A DNA stretch of 64,000 nt, from assembly GCF_013283645.1 (NCBI RefSeq), contig NZ_JABEKV010000008.1, forward strand, positions 62,001 to 126,000, given 5' to 3'. The notes beneath the pieces were generated by a model. It searched no databases, was not told the DNA's origin, and worked only from the letters and a program-made list of their open reading frames with translations. Each line of letters starts with the position of its first letter. Position 1 is the first letter of the stretch. Source of the stretch: Sinorhizobium psoraleae (lineage in GTDB: Bacteria; Pseudomonadota; Alphaproteobacteria; Rhizobiales; Rhizobiaceae). Positions 52,967 through 61,729 of the stretch are shown here, piece by piece. The position numbers and the translations under genes are program-made.

Positions 52967-53173
52967 TCAGGACGACGACTTCAAGAACTCTAGAGACAAC
53001 CAGCTTTCCGAAAGCCTACCATGCTTCACGGATATCCGACGAGCCAGCTCGAGCAGCACGTCAGGCGGAACGCGCATCGTGACGGCACATCGATAGAGTC
53101 GATAGTCGGACGTTATGGCGACGTCTGATACAGCCCCCTGTTCCGATGAGGGGGCGCTCGGTGGTTCGCTCAT
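52967..53173 (-). CDS. Possible small hypothetical protein (68 aa)
   Basis: An open frame MSEPPSAPSSEQGAVSDVAI ending ...SWLSLEFLKSSS, with a predicted helix VPPDVLLELARRISVKHGRL. There is no strong ribosome site and no family I recognise. The flanking space between 52945 and 53275 is otherwise empty. Confidence 0.3.
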   Translation of the reverse strand: MSEPPSAPSSEQGAVSDVAITSDYRLYRCAVTMRVPPDVLLELARRISVKHGRLSESWLSLEFLKSSS

Positions 53174-53275
53174 GATCTAGGCCCGGCACGGAGCCAGGTT
53201 TGGAAACGTGGCGACAAGTAGAACCAATGCACAATCGCGATAAGATGTTTCATCATTTCCGGTTCTTGAGATCCA

Positions 53276-54232
53276 ATGTCTGAAGTCGATTGGCTAAGTC
53301 ATCTCCTGCAAATCGTCACTGTAACCGGTCAGCTCGAGGTCCGCTGTGCGTATGGCGCGCCATGGCGCGTTGCCTGGGGCGAGGCCGCGGCGAACGAAAT
53401 CCCCTATCACATCATAGTCAAGGGCCGCGCCATTATCGAGGATCCGGAGACGCGAACAGCGCGAGAGCTGGTGAGTGGAGATATCGTGCTCTTGCCTCAC
53501 GGTGCTGCGCATGTGCTGCACGACGGTAGTGGGCAAACACCTATCCGTACCCGGCAACACCGGGGGTCTGGCGGATGGATGCTGAGCGAGAACGATAGCC
53601 AGGGCGAGCAACTCGATCTGTTGTGTGGTCGATTTTTCATCGCGCCGCCCCATGATCGACTGATCCGCAACTACATGCCCGAAAATCTGGTGACGCGGGC
53701 TCTGAACGGTGATGAAGAAGATGGATTGGGCTCCGCCTCCAACCAGTTGGCCAGCCTGGTGAGGCTGATGCGAATGGAGTCTTCCAGGGACAAAGCGGGA
53801 GGGCGTGCCATCCTCAACGCACTTTCTTCGGCCCTATTCACCCTGGTATTGCGCGCGGCAAGCGAAGCAGACAGCGCACCCGAAGGGTTGTTGGCCCTGG
53901 CCGGCCATCCGCGCCTGGCTCCGGCAATTGCGGCGATGTTCGCCGATCCAACGCGGTCTTGGAAACTTCCTGAATTGGCGGACCTGTGCAGCATGTCGCG
54001 CGCTACGTTTATGAGGCATTTTCAAGCCCGGCTAGGCTGCTCCGCCCTTGATCTGTTGACCGATCTGCGCATGAGTCTGGCCGCCAACGAATTGAAAAAG
54101 CCAGCGATCAGCACAGAGGCTGTGGCCGACATAGTTGGATATCAATCTGTTTCGGCATTCCGGCGTGTGTTTGCCGAAAGGATGGGGATGACGCCCGGGG
54201 AGTGGCGCCGACTGGCGCACAATCGCGCGTAG
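53276..54232 (+). CDS. AraC-family transcriptional regulator with cupin sensor
   Basis: A 318-residue regulator. The N-terminal 1-180 has the cupin_6 type sensor (YHIIVKGRAIIEDPETRTAR and VLLPHGAAHVLHDG), and the C-terminal AraC domain has two helix-turn-helix units (LPELADLCSMSRATFMRHFQ and STEAVADIVGYQSVSAFRRV). These regulators commonly control nearby oxidoreductase genes; here a nitroreductase gene follows 130 bases downstream. Confidence 0.92.
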   Translation: MSEVDWLSHLLQIVTVTGQLEVRCAYGAPWRVAWGEAAANEIPYHIIVKGRAIIEDPETRTARELVSGDIVLLPHGAAHVLHDGSGQTPIRTRQHRGSGGWMLSENDSQGEQLDLLCGRFFIAPPHDRLIRNYMPENLVTRALNGDEEDGLGSASNQLASLVRLMRMESSRDKAGGRAILNALSSALFTLVLRAASEADSAPEGLLALAGHPRLAPAIAAMFADPTRSWKLPELADLCSMSRATFMRHFQARLGCSALDLLTDLRMSLAANELKKPAISTEAVADIVGYQSVSAFRRVFAERMGMTPGEWRRLAHNRA

Positions 54233-54362
54233 CGTCGGGCCCCTCCAGACTTATATGGTAATGCTTGATCCTTTCGAGCATCATATTGAGCTAATTCAGT
54301 CTCGAAATTTTCACCCTTGGTCGTAAATTCGGTTCCGTAATCACTTGATGAGGAGCCACCCA

Positions 54363-55040
54363 ATGAACTGCATCAGCATCGCCCCTGCACCCCAGCCTTC
54401 CCATTCGCCCACGAGGCCGGTGGCGACGAACGCCGTCATCGACACAATCCTGAGCCGCAGCGCCGCCAAGTACTACGACCCAGCCGCCACCTTGAGCGAC
54501 GATCAGATTCGCGACCTGGTGCAGATCGGCACGTCCGCGCCAACATCCTTCCACCTGCAGAACTGGCGGTTCATCGCAGTCCGCACAGCCGAGGCCAAGG
54601 CCCGGTTACGTCCGATCGCCTGGAATCAGCCCGCGATCACCGACGCCGCCGTTACCTTCATCATCATCGGCCAGTTGGCCGATGCGAGCACCGTCCCTGC
54701 GCGTCTGGCGCCGGTGGTGGAAGCCGGCATCATGCCGGCGCACCTGGTGCCGGAATGGGAAGCACCCGCTCGCGGCCTCTATGATGATCAGCCCCAGAGG
54801 CAGCACGACGAGGCCGTACGTTCTGCGACCTTTGGCGCCGCGGCGATTATCTATGCGGCCCGCTCACTCGGCTTGGGTTCGACGCCGATGATCGGGTTCG
54901 ACGACGAAGCCGTGCACCGCGAGTTCGGCCTCGCCGACGACGAAATCCCGGTGATGCTGCTGACCGTAGGGCCAGAGCGCGCCGGCAACTGGCCGCAGAA
55001 GCCGCGCATGCCCGTGGCCGACGTGCTGGACTTCGCATAA
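54363..55040 (+). CDS. Nitroreductase-family protein
   Basis: A 225-residue FMN-dependent nitroreductase. The conserved N-terminal block is SRSAAKYYDPAATLSDDQIR then GTSAPTSFHLQNWRFIAVRT, and the second FMN-binding region is AIIYAARSLGLGSTPMIGFD. The ATG at 54363 follows GAGGAG; six codons upstream are excluded. It should reduce quinones or nitro compounds with NAD(P)H. It is followed by an AhpD-like gene and a broken azoreductase, suggesting a small redox/detoxification group under the AraC regulator. Confidence 0.9.
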   Translation: MNCISIAPAPQPSHSPTRPVATNAVIDTILSRSAAKYYDPAATLSDDQIRDLVQIGTSAPTSFHLQNWRFIAVRTAEAKARLRPIAWNQPAITDAAVTFIIIGQLADASTVPARLAPVVEAGIMPAHLVPEWEAPARGLYDDQPQRQHDEAVRSATFGAAAIIYAARSLGLGSTPMIGFDDEAVHREFGLADDEIPVMLLTVGPERAGNWPQKPRMPVADVLDFA

Positions 55041-55074
55041 CTCTCAATCAATCCAGAAACTTATGGAGTTTAAG

Positions 55075-55620
55075 ATGCCAAGAGCTGCTGCTCTGAGGCC
55101 GGAACAAGTGCCGGCTGCTTCTCAACCGACCCTCGATGCGTTCACCAGGAGCATCGGGTTCACCCCAAATATGATGGCGACCTTCGCGGCGAGCCCGATC
55201 GCGTTCAACGCATGGGCCGCACTGCTGGGCGCCCTGAGCAAGGCGCTCGACGTGAAAACGCGTGACAGCATCGGCCTCGCCGTTTCCGAAGTGAATGGCT
55301 GCGACTACTGCCTGACGGTTCACAGCTTCACGGCCGAGCATATGGCCAGGTTGCCGGCAGATGACATCATTCTCGCTCGCAAGGGCCATGCCCGCGATCC
55401 GAAGCGGGATGCCGCCGTCCAGTTTGCACGCAAAGTCATCGAGACCCGCGGCAAGGTCGCCGACGCCGATGTGAAAGCCGTCCGCGATGCGGGTTACACG
55501 GATGCGAACGTCATCGAGATTGTAGCGCTGGTCGCGATGTACTCCCTGACGAACTTTTTCAATAACGCGTTCGACCCGGAAAAGGACTTTCCCGCCGTAA
55601 CGCCGGCCGGCTCGATCTGA
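55075..55620 (+). CDS. Carboxymuconolactone decarboxylase/AhpD-like peroxidase
   Basis: A 181-residue AhpD-fold protein. The active site is EVNGCDYCLTVHSFTA with the C-x-x-C pair and a following histidine. The ATG at 55075 has GGAG six bases upstream; an ATG four codons earlier is the alternative. It likely detoxifies peroxides, sharing reductant with partner flavoenzymes. It lies 34 bases after the nitroreductase gene. Confidence 0.92.
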   Translation: MPRAAALRPEQVPAASQPTLDAFTRSIGFTPNMMATFAASPIAFNAWAALLGALSKALDVKTRDSIGLAVSEVNGCDYCLTVHSFTAEHMARLPADDIILARKGHARDPKRDAAVQFARKVIETRGKVADADVKAVRDAGYTDANVIEIVALVAMYSLTNFFNNAFDPEKDFPAVTPAGSI

Positions 55621-55662
55621 GCTTTGTCCCGTCGCAACCTCTCGAAGTCATTGGGATCGATC

Positions 55663-56245
55663 ATGAACATTCTCCATATTGATAGCAGTCCGCGTCGAGA
55701 ATCGCATAGCCGAGAGCTTTCGGCTGCGATCGTCGAGAAGCTTCTCGAGGTTGCCGGGGCAAACATCAGCCGGCGTGATCTGGGGACCGAACCCTTGCCC
55801 ACGCCGTGGCCGATTATGCGGTCGCGCTATCGACGCCGGCCACATTGGCGGCCCCTCCGAAGGTTTCTCTGGATGTTGCCGAAGCGCTTATCCGGGAAGT
55901 CGAAGCGGCCGATGTGATTGTCATCGGAACGCCCATGCACAATTTCACCATTCCCTCGGTCCTCGAGGCGTGGATCGACCAGACCCTGCGCGACGGTCGC
56001 ACGATGAAGTCGACGCCGGCCGGGAAGGTGGGAATGCTCCGGGACCGCCCGGTTTTATCGGCGTCGCTTCCGGCGGCGTCTTTACCGGTGACCGAGCAAA
56101 CTAACCCGATTTTCTTACGCCGTATCTGTAGCCGGCACTCAGCTCGGTCGGGCTGAAGACCCAGCCGCCATGCCCGCCTGCTGGGCGGAGTGTCGACTGG
56201 AACACTCTGAGGGCGCGCCGCAAGCTCTTGGCACGCCCGCATCTT
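55663..56245 (+). pseudogene. FMN-dependent NADH-azoreductase, frameshifted
   Basis: The start MNILHIDSSPRRESHSRELS is the flavodoxin-like azoreductase N-terminus (AzoR family). After SRRDLGTEPLP the family sequence continues one frame over as ADYAVALSTPATLAA then VIVIGTPMHNFTIPSVLEAW. A missing base near 55800 (CCCAC for CCCCAC) explains the first shift. A second shift occurs near 56050 (expected VFIGVASGGVFTGDRAN) and a stop follows (TAA where CAA is expected). The C-terminus then degenerates. It is inactive unless these are sequencing errors. Confidence 0.8.
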
Positions 56246-56287
56246 AACCCTCCGACCTCCGCCGGACCGTGAACACGAGGCCTTCAG

Positions 56288-56755
56288 ATGATTTTACCAA
56301 CCATTACGCTTCCCCAAATCGGCGACAGGATCACCGACAAATCAGCGCCGCCCGATGACAGCGCCGTCCGCGAATGGATCAGAGCAGAGGCATTCGAGCA
56401 TTGGGCCGAATTGCGGAGCTGGATCGACGAATTCTACCCTGGAGTATTCGCGCCGGACTGGCTCTACGGTGGCAAGAACCGCGGTTGGTCCTTGCGCTAC
56501 AAGAAGACCAAGGCGTTCTGCACCCTGGTGCCGGGATACCGGCGCTTTTCGGCTGTCGTGGTCATGGGCAGAGCAGAACGAGAGAAGTTCGAGGAGCGGC
56601 GTTATGTCTGGCGTCCGCAATTGTTCAAGCTCTACGATGAAGCGAAAACCTACATTGACGGGAAATGGCTGACCGTTGCCATCTCATCGCCAGACGATCT
56701 GCATGATGTGACGGATCTTTTGACGATGAAGCGCCCGCCACCGTCGCGCGGTTGA
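56288..56755 (+). CDS. DUF3788-family protein
   Basis: A 155-residue protein. Conserved pattern elements are HWAELRSWIDEFYPGVFAPD, WLYGGKNRGWSLRYKKTKAF and RRFSAVVVMGRAEREKFEER, which match DUF3788. Function is unknown. It is monocistronic, followed by a structured hairpin region at 56765-56808. Confidence 0.88.
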   Translation: MILPTITLPQIGDRITDKSAPPDDSAVREWIRAEAFEHWAELRSWIDEFYPGVFAPDWLYGGKNRGWSLRYKKTKAFCTLVPGYRRFSAVVVMGRAEREKFEERRYVWRPQLFKLYDEAKTYIDGKWLTVAISSPDDLHDVTDLLTMKRPPPSRG

Positions 56756-56764
56756 ATGTCACGG

Positions 56765-56808
56765 GGATCCTGGGTTCCGCAAAATCGGTGCGGTGGTCCC
56801 AGGAATCC
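56765..56808. repeat. Imperfect hairpin repeat
   Basis: GGATCCTGGG pairs with CCCAGGAATCC (one bulged base), with an inner CCGC/GCGG stem and an AAAATCGGT loop. It lies directly after the DUF3788 stop, without a T-tract. It could be a weak terminator or a short dispersed palindrome. Confidence 0.45.
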
Positions 56809-56959
56809 GAGCAGATGTCTCGTCGGCATCACACAGCAATTCGACATCAAGGTCGTCGCGGAAAGGCGTCGAACCGATAGCTCGCTGCGCGAGAGATCGA
56901 AAAGGCTTTCCGCGCCTGCCATTTATCCTGAACCAACAAATGACTGAGGAGACATTTCC

Positions 56960-57877
56960 ATGAAAGCGATAGTAGTAACGGACCAGGCTGCGGGAACTGC
57001 CGGAATGAAGCTGGTGGAGCGACCCGAGCCGCAGGCAGCAATAAATGACGTCGTAGTTCAGGTCCATGCGGCGGGGTTCGTCAACACCGAACTGGATTGG
57101 CCTTCGACCTGGACCGATCGGGCCTTCCGTGACCGGACGCCATCGATCCTCGGCCATGAGCTGGCCGGTGTGATCACTGCGCTGGGCTATGGCACCACGG
57201 GGCTGTCGATCGGTCAGCGGGTATTCGGCCTGTCGGATTGGTATCGCGACGGCACACTCGCTGAATACGTCGCCATGGAAGCCCGCAACCTCGCGCCATT
57301 GCCCGGCGACGTCGACTTCACTGTGGGCGCAAGCTTGCCAATATCCGGCCTGACCGCATGGCAGGGACTGTTTCAGCATGGCCGCCTTCAGGCGGGACAG
57401 AGCGTCCTCGCACACGGCGCGGCTGGCGCCGTCGGCTCGATCGTGACGCAGCTCGCGAGGGAAGCCGGCGCCTATGTCATCGGCACCGGACGCGCCGCTG
57501 ACCGCCAGAAGGCTCTGGACTTCGGTGCAAATGAATTCGTCGATCTTGCAAACGACACCCTGGAAGACGTCGGCGGCGTCGATCTGGTATTCGACGTTAT
57601 CGGCGGCGATGTCCAGAAGCGGTCCGCAGCGCTGATCCGGGCCGGAGGAACGCTTGTGACAGCCGTCGGACCGACGGATATTCGACCTGCTGATGACCTC
57701 ACGGTCGACTTCGTCGTCGAGGCTGATCGTGCCCAGCTATCCGAGATCGTTCAGCGGGTCCGGGACGGAAGACTGCGGACGAACATCGGCAAGGTTTCAA
57801 GTCTGGACGATGCGGTCGCCACATTCAATTCGACGGAGCGGCGCGCGGGAAAGACGGTCATCCGCGTTCTCCCGTGA
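56960..57877 (+). CDS. Zinc-independent MDR alcohol dehydrogenase/quinone oxidoreductase
   Basis: A 305-residue medium-chain dehydrogenase of the quinone oxidoreductase branch. It lacks the structural-zinc cysteine cluster. The GroES-like N-terminal part includes LGHELAGVITALGYGTTGLS; the nucleotide-binding motif is AHGAAGAVGSIVTQLA. It should reduce quinones or enals with NADPH. The ATG has GGAG upstream (GAGGAGACATTTCC). It stands alone between the DUF3788 gene and the LysR-MBL pair. Confidence 0.92.
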   Translation: MKAIVVTDQAAGTAGMKLVERPEPQAAINDVVVQVHAAGFVNTELDWPSTWTDRAFRDRTPSILGHELAGVITALGYGTTGLSIGQRVFGLSDWYRDGTLAEYVAMEARNLAPLPGDVDFTVGASLPISGLTAWQGLFQHGRLQAGQSVLAHGAAGAVGSIVTQLAREAGAYVIGTGRAADRQKALDFGANEFVDLANDTLEDVGGVDLVFDVIGGDVQKRSAALIRAGGTLVTAVGPTDIRPADDLTVDFVVEADRAQLSEIVQRVRDGRLRTNIGKVSSLDDAVATFNSTERRAGKTVIRVLP

Positions 57878-58306
57878 GGACTCGGCGAGAATGAGGACAT
57901 TCGCGGGGCACTTGAAGCTGCCGCATCTTCCTGACGGATTGGCCTCCACGCGCACTCCTTGGAGGGGTTCCCCTAAGGAGTGTGCAGTGCACACAAGCTG
58001 CGCATTCCTAGCGCCTCACGTTCGCTTACCCGCTCGTAGGGCCTTAGTCGTTCAGCGTTTTGCAGAGGCTAGGGCATCTCTCACGCCCGATATTGCAAAG
58101 AGGCTACTGACCGTCCTCGGTGGCTTGGCCGACCTCGGCGACAGACACAGCGCAGTGCTGAAACAAACTGATGCTTGCAAGTGAGTGCAAGGCAGGGCTT
58201 AGCGTTGCGTCAACCACGACAAGATGGCCGACTGCTTTCCGCCGACGGCAACTCTCTCCAGTGAGCATGACCGCCATCAATAGAGGCGCCACCGACAGCC
58301 GGAACG
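57878..58306. other. Intergenic region with a hairpin
   Basis: About 430 bases between the oxidoreductase and the LysR gene, which converge. It contains the stem at 57953-57982; no gene is supported. Confidence 0.4.
57953..57982 (+). terminator. Hairpin after the quinone oxidoreductase gene
   Basis: CACTCCTT (57953-57960) pairs with AAGGAGTG (57975-57982); inside, AGGGG and CCCCT extend the stem across a TT loop with a bulge. It is about 75 bases after the stop. No T-run follows. Confidence 0.4.
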
Positions 58307-59203
58307 CTAGGATGCCATCTGCGCGCGCAGGCGGGGGCCGATCCAGTCAAGGAAGCACCGCACCTTCAGCGGCATGGGATCGGCTGGTCCATGGATAACG
58401 TTCACCGGCAGCGGTTCCGGTGCGAATTCGGTCAGCAATTCCTGCAGCGCGCCGGAGCGCAACTGGTCGGAGATCTGGTAAGACAGCACGCGGATAATGC
58501 CGATACCGGCCAGTGCACCCTGAATGGCAGCCTCTGTCGTATTGACCGCGAGTTTGGAGGGCGGCTCGACGGCAAAGGCCGCACCGTCCCGGCGGTAGCG
58601 CCATTCCGGCGCGGTCGCGAAGCCCTGGAAACTTATGCCGTCGTGTTGGGCGAGGTCATCCGGACGACGCGGCACTCCTCGGCGGGCGAGATAGTCGGGG
58701 CTCGCGCAGATCACCCGGCGGACGGCGCCCACGCGCGTTGCGATAAGCGCGCTGTCCGCCAGATGCCCGATGCGCAGGGCCACATCGACGTGCTCATCCG
58801 CGAGACTTAACTGCCGATCGACCAGGGTCAGCCGCAGGTTGATATCGGGTTGCTCCTTCAGGAATTCCAGCGCAATTGGCAGCAGATGGCGCTCGCCGAA
58901 GACAATCGGTGCGGTCACGTGCAGCCCGCCACGCAACGCACCATGATCGCCGCTGGCCTGCCGCTCCGCCGCGTCCAGTTCCTCCAGAATGCGACGTGAC
59001 GCGGCGACGAAGGCGCGCCCCTCCTCCGTCAGGACGAGGCCCCGGCGAGTGCGCAGGACCAAGCGCACACCGAGGTGCTTTTCGAGATCGGCGACCTTGC
59101 GGCTGACCGTGGCGAGCGGTGCATTCAGCAGCCGCGCCCCGGCAGAGAGGCTGCCGGCGTCGACCACCGCTAACAGCACCGACATTGCTTCAAACCGATC
59201 CAT
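58307..59203 (-). CDS. LysR-family transcriptional regulator
   Basis: A 298-residue LysR protein. The helix-turn-helix contains GSLSAGARLLNAPLATVSRK and the following VADLEKHLGVRL, close to the consensus of the CrgA-like group. The ATG at 59203 has AAGGA upstream. It is divergent from the MBL-fold gene, and a dyad AATGGG-N8-CCCATT lies in the space between. Confidence 0.92.
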   Translation of the reverse strand: MDRFEAMSVLLAVVDAGSLSAGARLLNAPLATVSRKVADLEKHLGVRLVLRTRRGLVLTEEGRAFVAASRRILEELDAAERQASGDHGALRGGLHVTAPIVFGERHLLPIALEFLKEQPDINLRLTLVDRQLSLADEHVDVALRIGHLADSALIATRVGAVRRVICASPDYLARRGVPRRPDDLAQHDGISFQGFATAPEWRYRRDGAAFAVEPPSKLAVNTTEAAIQGALAGIGIIRVLSYQISDQLRSGALQELLTEFAPEPLPVNVIHGPADPMPLKVRCFLDWIGPRLRAQMAS

Positions 59204-59237
59204 CGAATCCTTCCGGAAATTGAGAGGAAAGTTCCCG

Positions 59238-59257
59238 AATGGGCAGGATATCCCATT
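59238..59257. promoter_or_regulatory. Dyad in the lysR/MBL intergenic region
   Basis: AATGGG (59238-59243) and CCCATT (59252-59257) form a perfect 6-bp inverted repeat with an 8-base spacer, and GGATATC occurs twice (59246 and 59264). This is a plausible binding region for the LysR regulator between the divergent genes. Confidence 0.45.
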
Positions 59258-59338
59258 GGTTGTGGATATCATAGCTTTCGGGTCGTCCAGGGGCGCTGCC
59301 CGGCTCCCCGCATTGCCGATGATCAGGAGGAAGACCTC

Positions 59339-60325
59339 ATGCCTCAACTTTCACGTCGTGCCTTTGCAGGCGCTCTTCCACTCGGCCTCCTCGGGGGAAG
59401 CCTGCTCGGGGGAGGACTGATCGGTGGCGCGCCCGCGCTTGCCGCGACGCAAGTTACCGCCAAGTCGCCTGTCAGCGTTACGCCGCTCGCGCAGATCCGC
59501 ATCGGTCGCTTCACGGTGACGGCCTTGACCGATGGCTATGCCGATATGCCCTACGACTATTTTCCGGGACGCGCCGCGGCCGAGGTCGAGCAGGCGGCAA
59601 TCGCGCAGTTCACCGCCCGGCCGAGTGGGGTGCGGTTCCTCTTCAACCAGTATCTCGTCGAGGATGGCGAGCGCCGCATCCTGATCGATGCCGGGCCAGC
59701 GGGCTCGATCGGGCAGACCGGCGAACTGCCGCAGGCGCTCGGCGCGCTCGGCCTGCAGCGCGACCAGATCGACGCGGTGATCGTGACGCATATGCATCAG
59801 GACCACATGGGCGGTCTGATCGTCGGAGGCAAGAACAACTACCCCAAGGCGGAGCTCTACATCGATCGTCGCGACGTCACCCATTGGACCGACCCGGCCA
59901 AGCGCAGCGGCGCGCCCGATTATCTGCAGACCAGCTTCAAGATGGCGGAAGACGTTGTTCGCCTTTATCCGAAACTGCAAGCAATTGACGGAGAGCGCGA
60001 AATTGTGCCGGGCGTCTCGATTGTCGACCTCACCGGCCATACGCCCGGCCATATCGGCGTCCGGGTCGAAGATGGCGGACAGAGCCTCATCATGGTTTCC
60101 GATATGATCTTTCCCGTCGTCCATCCGGGGGCGACCGATGTTTTCTTCCTGTTCGAGCAGGATCCTGCAGCGGCCAAAGCGATGCGCGACCGGTTTTTCC
60201 CTCGCGCCGCTTCGGAAGGCGCGCTCATCGCTGCCACGCACATGCCTTTCCCCGGGCTCGGCCGTGTCGTCGCCGATCGTGGGGAGGTGCGTTGGCAGGT
60301 CGCAGACTGGGCCTTGCAGGACTGA
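59339..60325 (+). CDS. Tat-exported MBL-fold metallo-hydrolase
   Basis: A 328-residue metallo-beta-lactamase-fold hydrolase. The N-terminus MPQLSRRAFAGALPLGLLGG carries a twin-arginine motif (SRRAFAG), predicting folded export to the periplasm. Zinc ligands are in THMHQDHMGG and TGHTPGH, then a D in VSDMI and a C-terminal H in ATHMPFPG. The fold of this branch resembles lactonases and quorum-quenching enzymes; the substrate is unknown. It is divergent from LysR, the probable regulator. Confidence 0.93.
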   Translation: MPQLSRRAFAGALPLGLLGGSLLGGGLIGGAPALAATQVTAKSPVSVTPLAQIRIGRFTVTALTDGYADMPYDYFPGRAAAEVEQAAIAQFTARPSGVRFLFNQYLVEDGERRILIDAGPAGSIGQTGELPQALGALGLQRDQIDAVIVTHMHQDHMGGLIVGGKNNYPKAELYIDRRDVTHWTDPAKRSGAPDYLQTSFKMAEDVVRLYPKLQAIDGEREIVPGVSIVDLTGHTPGHIGVRVEDGGQSLIMVSDMIFPVVHPGATDVFFLFEQDPAAAKAMRDRFFPRAASEGALIAATHMPFPGLGRVVADRGEVRWQVADWALQD

Positions 60326-60452
60326 TGTCCGCTCTCGGCGATCTTAAGGGGAGAAATTGCCAAGCAGTGATTTCGGCTAGCCAAAGACAGATCCGGACTC
60401 GCACCGTGAGACAAAGATGCGAGTCTGCCTGTTCCACGCACGGAGATTAGGC

Positions 60453-61076
60453 ATGCCATATCATTTCCTGGAGGTTGCTGTGACGCGGAGCGTCAGAGCC
60501 GCTCAGGCGGACATGGGCGCGGACCAGATCTGGCTGGGCGCTGACAGCCGCCCTTCAGACACGTTCACAGAAGACGAGACCGCCTTCATCGCCTCACGTG
60601 ACAGCTTCTATATGGCATCGGTCTCCGAGACAGGTTGGCCATACGTTCAACATCGTGGGGGAAAAGTCGGCTTCCTCAAGGTCGTCGATCAGCGAACACT
60701 GGCCTTCGCCGACTACCGAGGTAATCGTCAGTACATCAGCGCCGGCAATTTTGCGGCTAACGATCGGGCCTGCCTGTTCCTGATGGATTATGTGCGGCGG
60801 GCCCGGCTCAAAATCTATGCGCATGTGGAGCGACTGGCGTTTGATGCCGACCAGGAACTCACGGATCTGGTGTCCGACGTGAACTACAAAGGAAGGGCAG
60901 AACGGATCTTCAGGCTTCGGCTCGAGGCGTTCGATTGGAATTGCCCACAGCACATCATCCCGCGCTACACCGAGCAGCAGGTTGAACAAGCTGTCTCTCC
61001 CCTTCGTGAGCGACTGCAGCGATTAGAAACCGAGAACGCGACCTTGCGCGCGCGGTTGGAGAACGCTGAAAGATGA
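60453..61076 (+). CDS. Pyridoxamine 5'-phosphate oxidase-like, FMN-binding split-barrel protein
   Basis: A 207-residue protein of the putative flavin/heme-binding split-barrel type. [20 protein letters not shown] then [17 protein letters not shown] and [10 protein letters not shown] are typical of this family. The C-terminus [19 protein letters not shown] is a coiled coil, so it may oligomerise. The ATG at 60453 has GGAG upstream. It overlaps the following DUF1348 gene by four bases. Confidence 0.9.
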   Translation: MPYHFLEVAVTRSVRAAQADMGADQIWLGADSRPSDTFTEDETAFIASRDSFYMASVSETGWPYVQHRGGKVGFLKVVDQRTLAFADYRGNRQYISAGNFAANDRACLFLMDYVRRARLKIYAHVERLAFDADQELTDLVSDVNYKGRAERIFRLRLEAFDWNCPQHIIPRYTEQQVEQAVSPLRERLQRLETENATLRARLENAER

Positions 61077-61546
61077 CCGAAGCTCAACGACCACCCCTTC
61101 CCCCTTTTACGCTTGAAAGCGCAGTCGAGAAAGTCAGGCTTGCTGAGGACGGCTGGAACAGTCGCGACCCAGCGCGGGTCGCTTTGGCTTATACTGTAGA
61201 TAGCCAGTGGCGTAACCGCGCTGAATTTATTACCGGGCGGGAAGCGATCATAGCGTTCCTTTCGACAAAATGGCGGCGAGAGCTGGATTACCGGTTGATC
61301 AAGGAACTCTGGGCCTTTGGCGGCAACCGGATTGCCGTTAGGTATGCATACGAGTGGCATGACGACAGTGGGAACTGGTTCAGATCGTTCGGGAACGAGA
61401 ACTGGGAGTTCGACGACAGTGGCCTGATGCAAAAGCGCTATGCCTGCATCAACGACCTACCTGTCCGCGCCGAGGACCGCTGCTTCCACTGGCCGCTTGG
61501 TCGCAGGCCAGATGATCATCCCGGACTTAGTGAATTCGCATTTTAA
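61073..61546 (+). CDS. DUF1348 (NTF2-like) protein
   Basis: A 157-residue protein with the NTF2-like fold. Conserved stretches are [40 protein letters not shown] and [19 protein letters not shown]. It is coupled to the upstream PNPOx-like gene by a four-base overlap (ATGA), implying a common job. The function of the family is not established. Confidence 0.92.
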   Translation: MTEAQRPPLPPFTLESAVEKVRLAEDGWNSRDPARVALAYTVDSQWRNRAEFITGREAIIAFLSTKWRRELDYRLIKELWAFGGNRIAVRYAYEWHDDSGNWFRSFGNENWEFDDSGLMQKRYACINDLPVRAEDRCFHWPLGRRPDDHPGLSEFAF

Positions 61547-61729
61547 GCGGTTCAGAGCCTCCAACCCATCCTAACTATCAAGGAGCCGAGGTGCGGTTTC
61601 TCGACACTGCCCAATTTGCGCTGGAAACGCATGTGCACGAAGTCTGCGTTGAGATCATTGCTCTTTTAAACGAGTAAGCGGTTTTATTATCCATTGGCCC
61701 TTGAAGGGGCGGCGGCTCAGGAGCCTCTC

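Noticed and set aside
56759-57415. A 218-codon minus-strand frame over the quinone oxidoreductase
   Set aside because: Shadow of the plus-strand gene with its intact nucleotide-binding motif.
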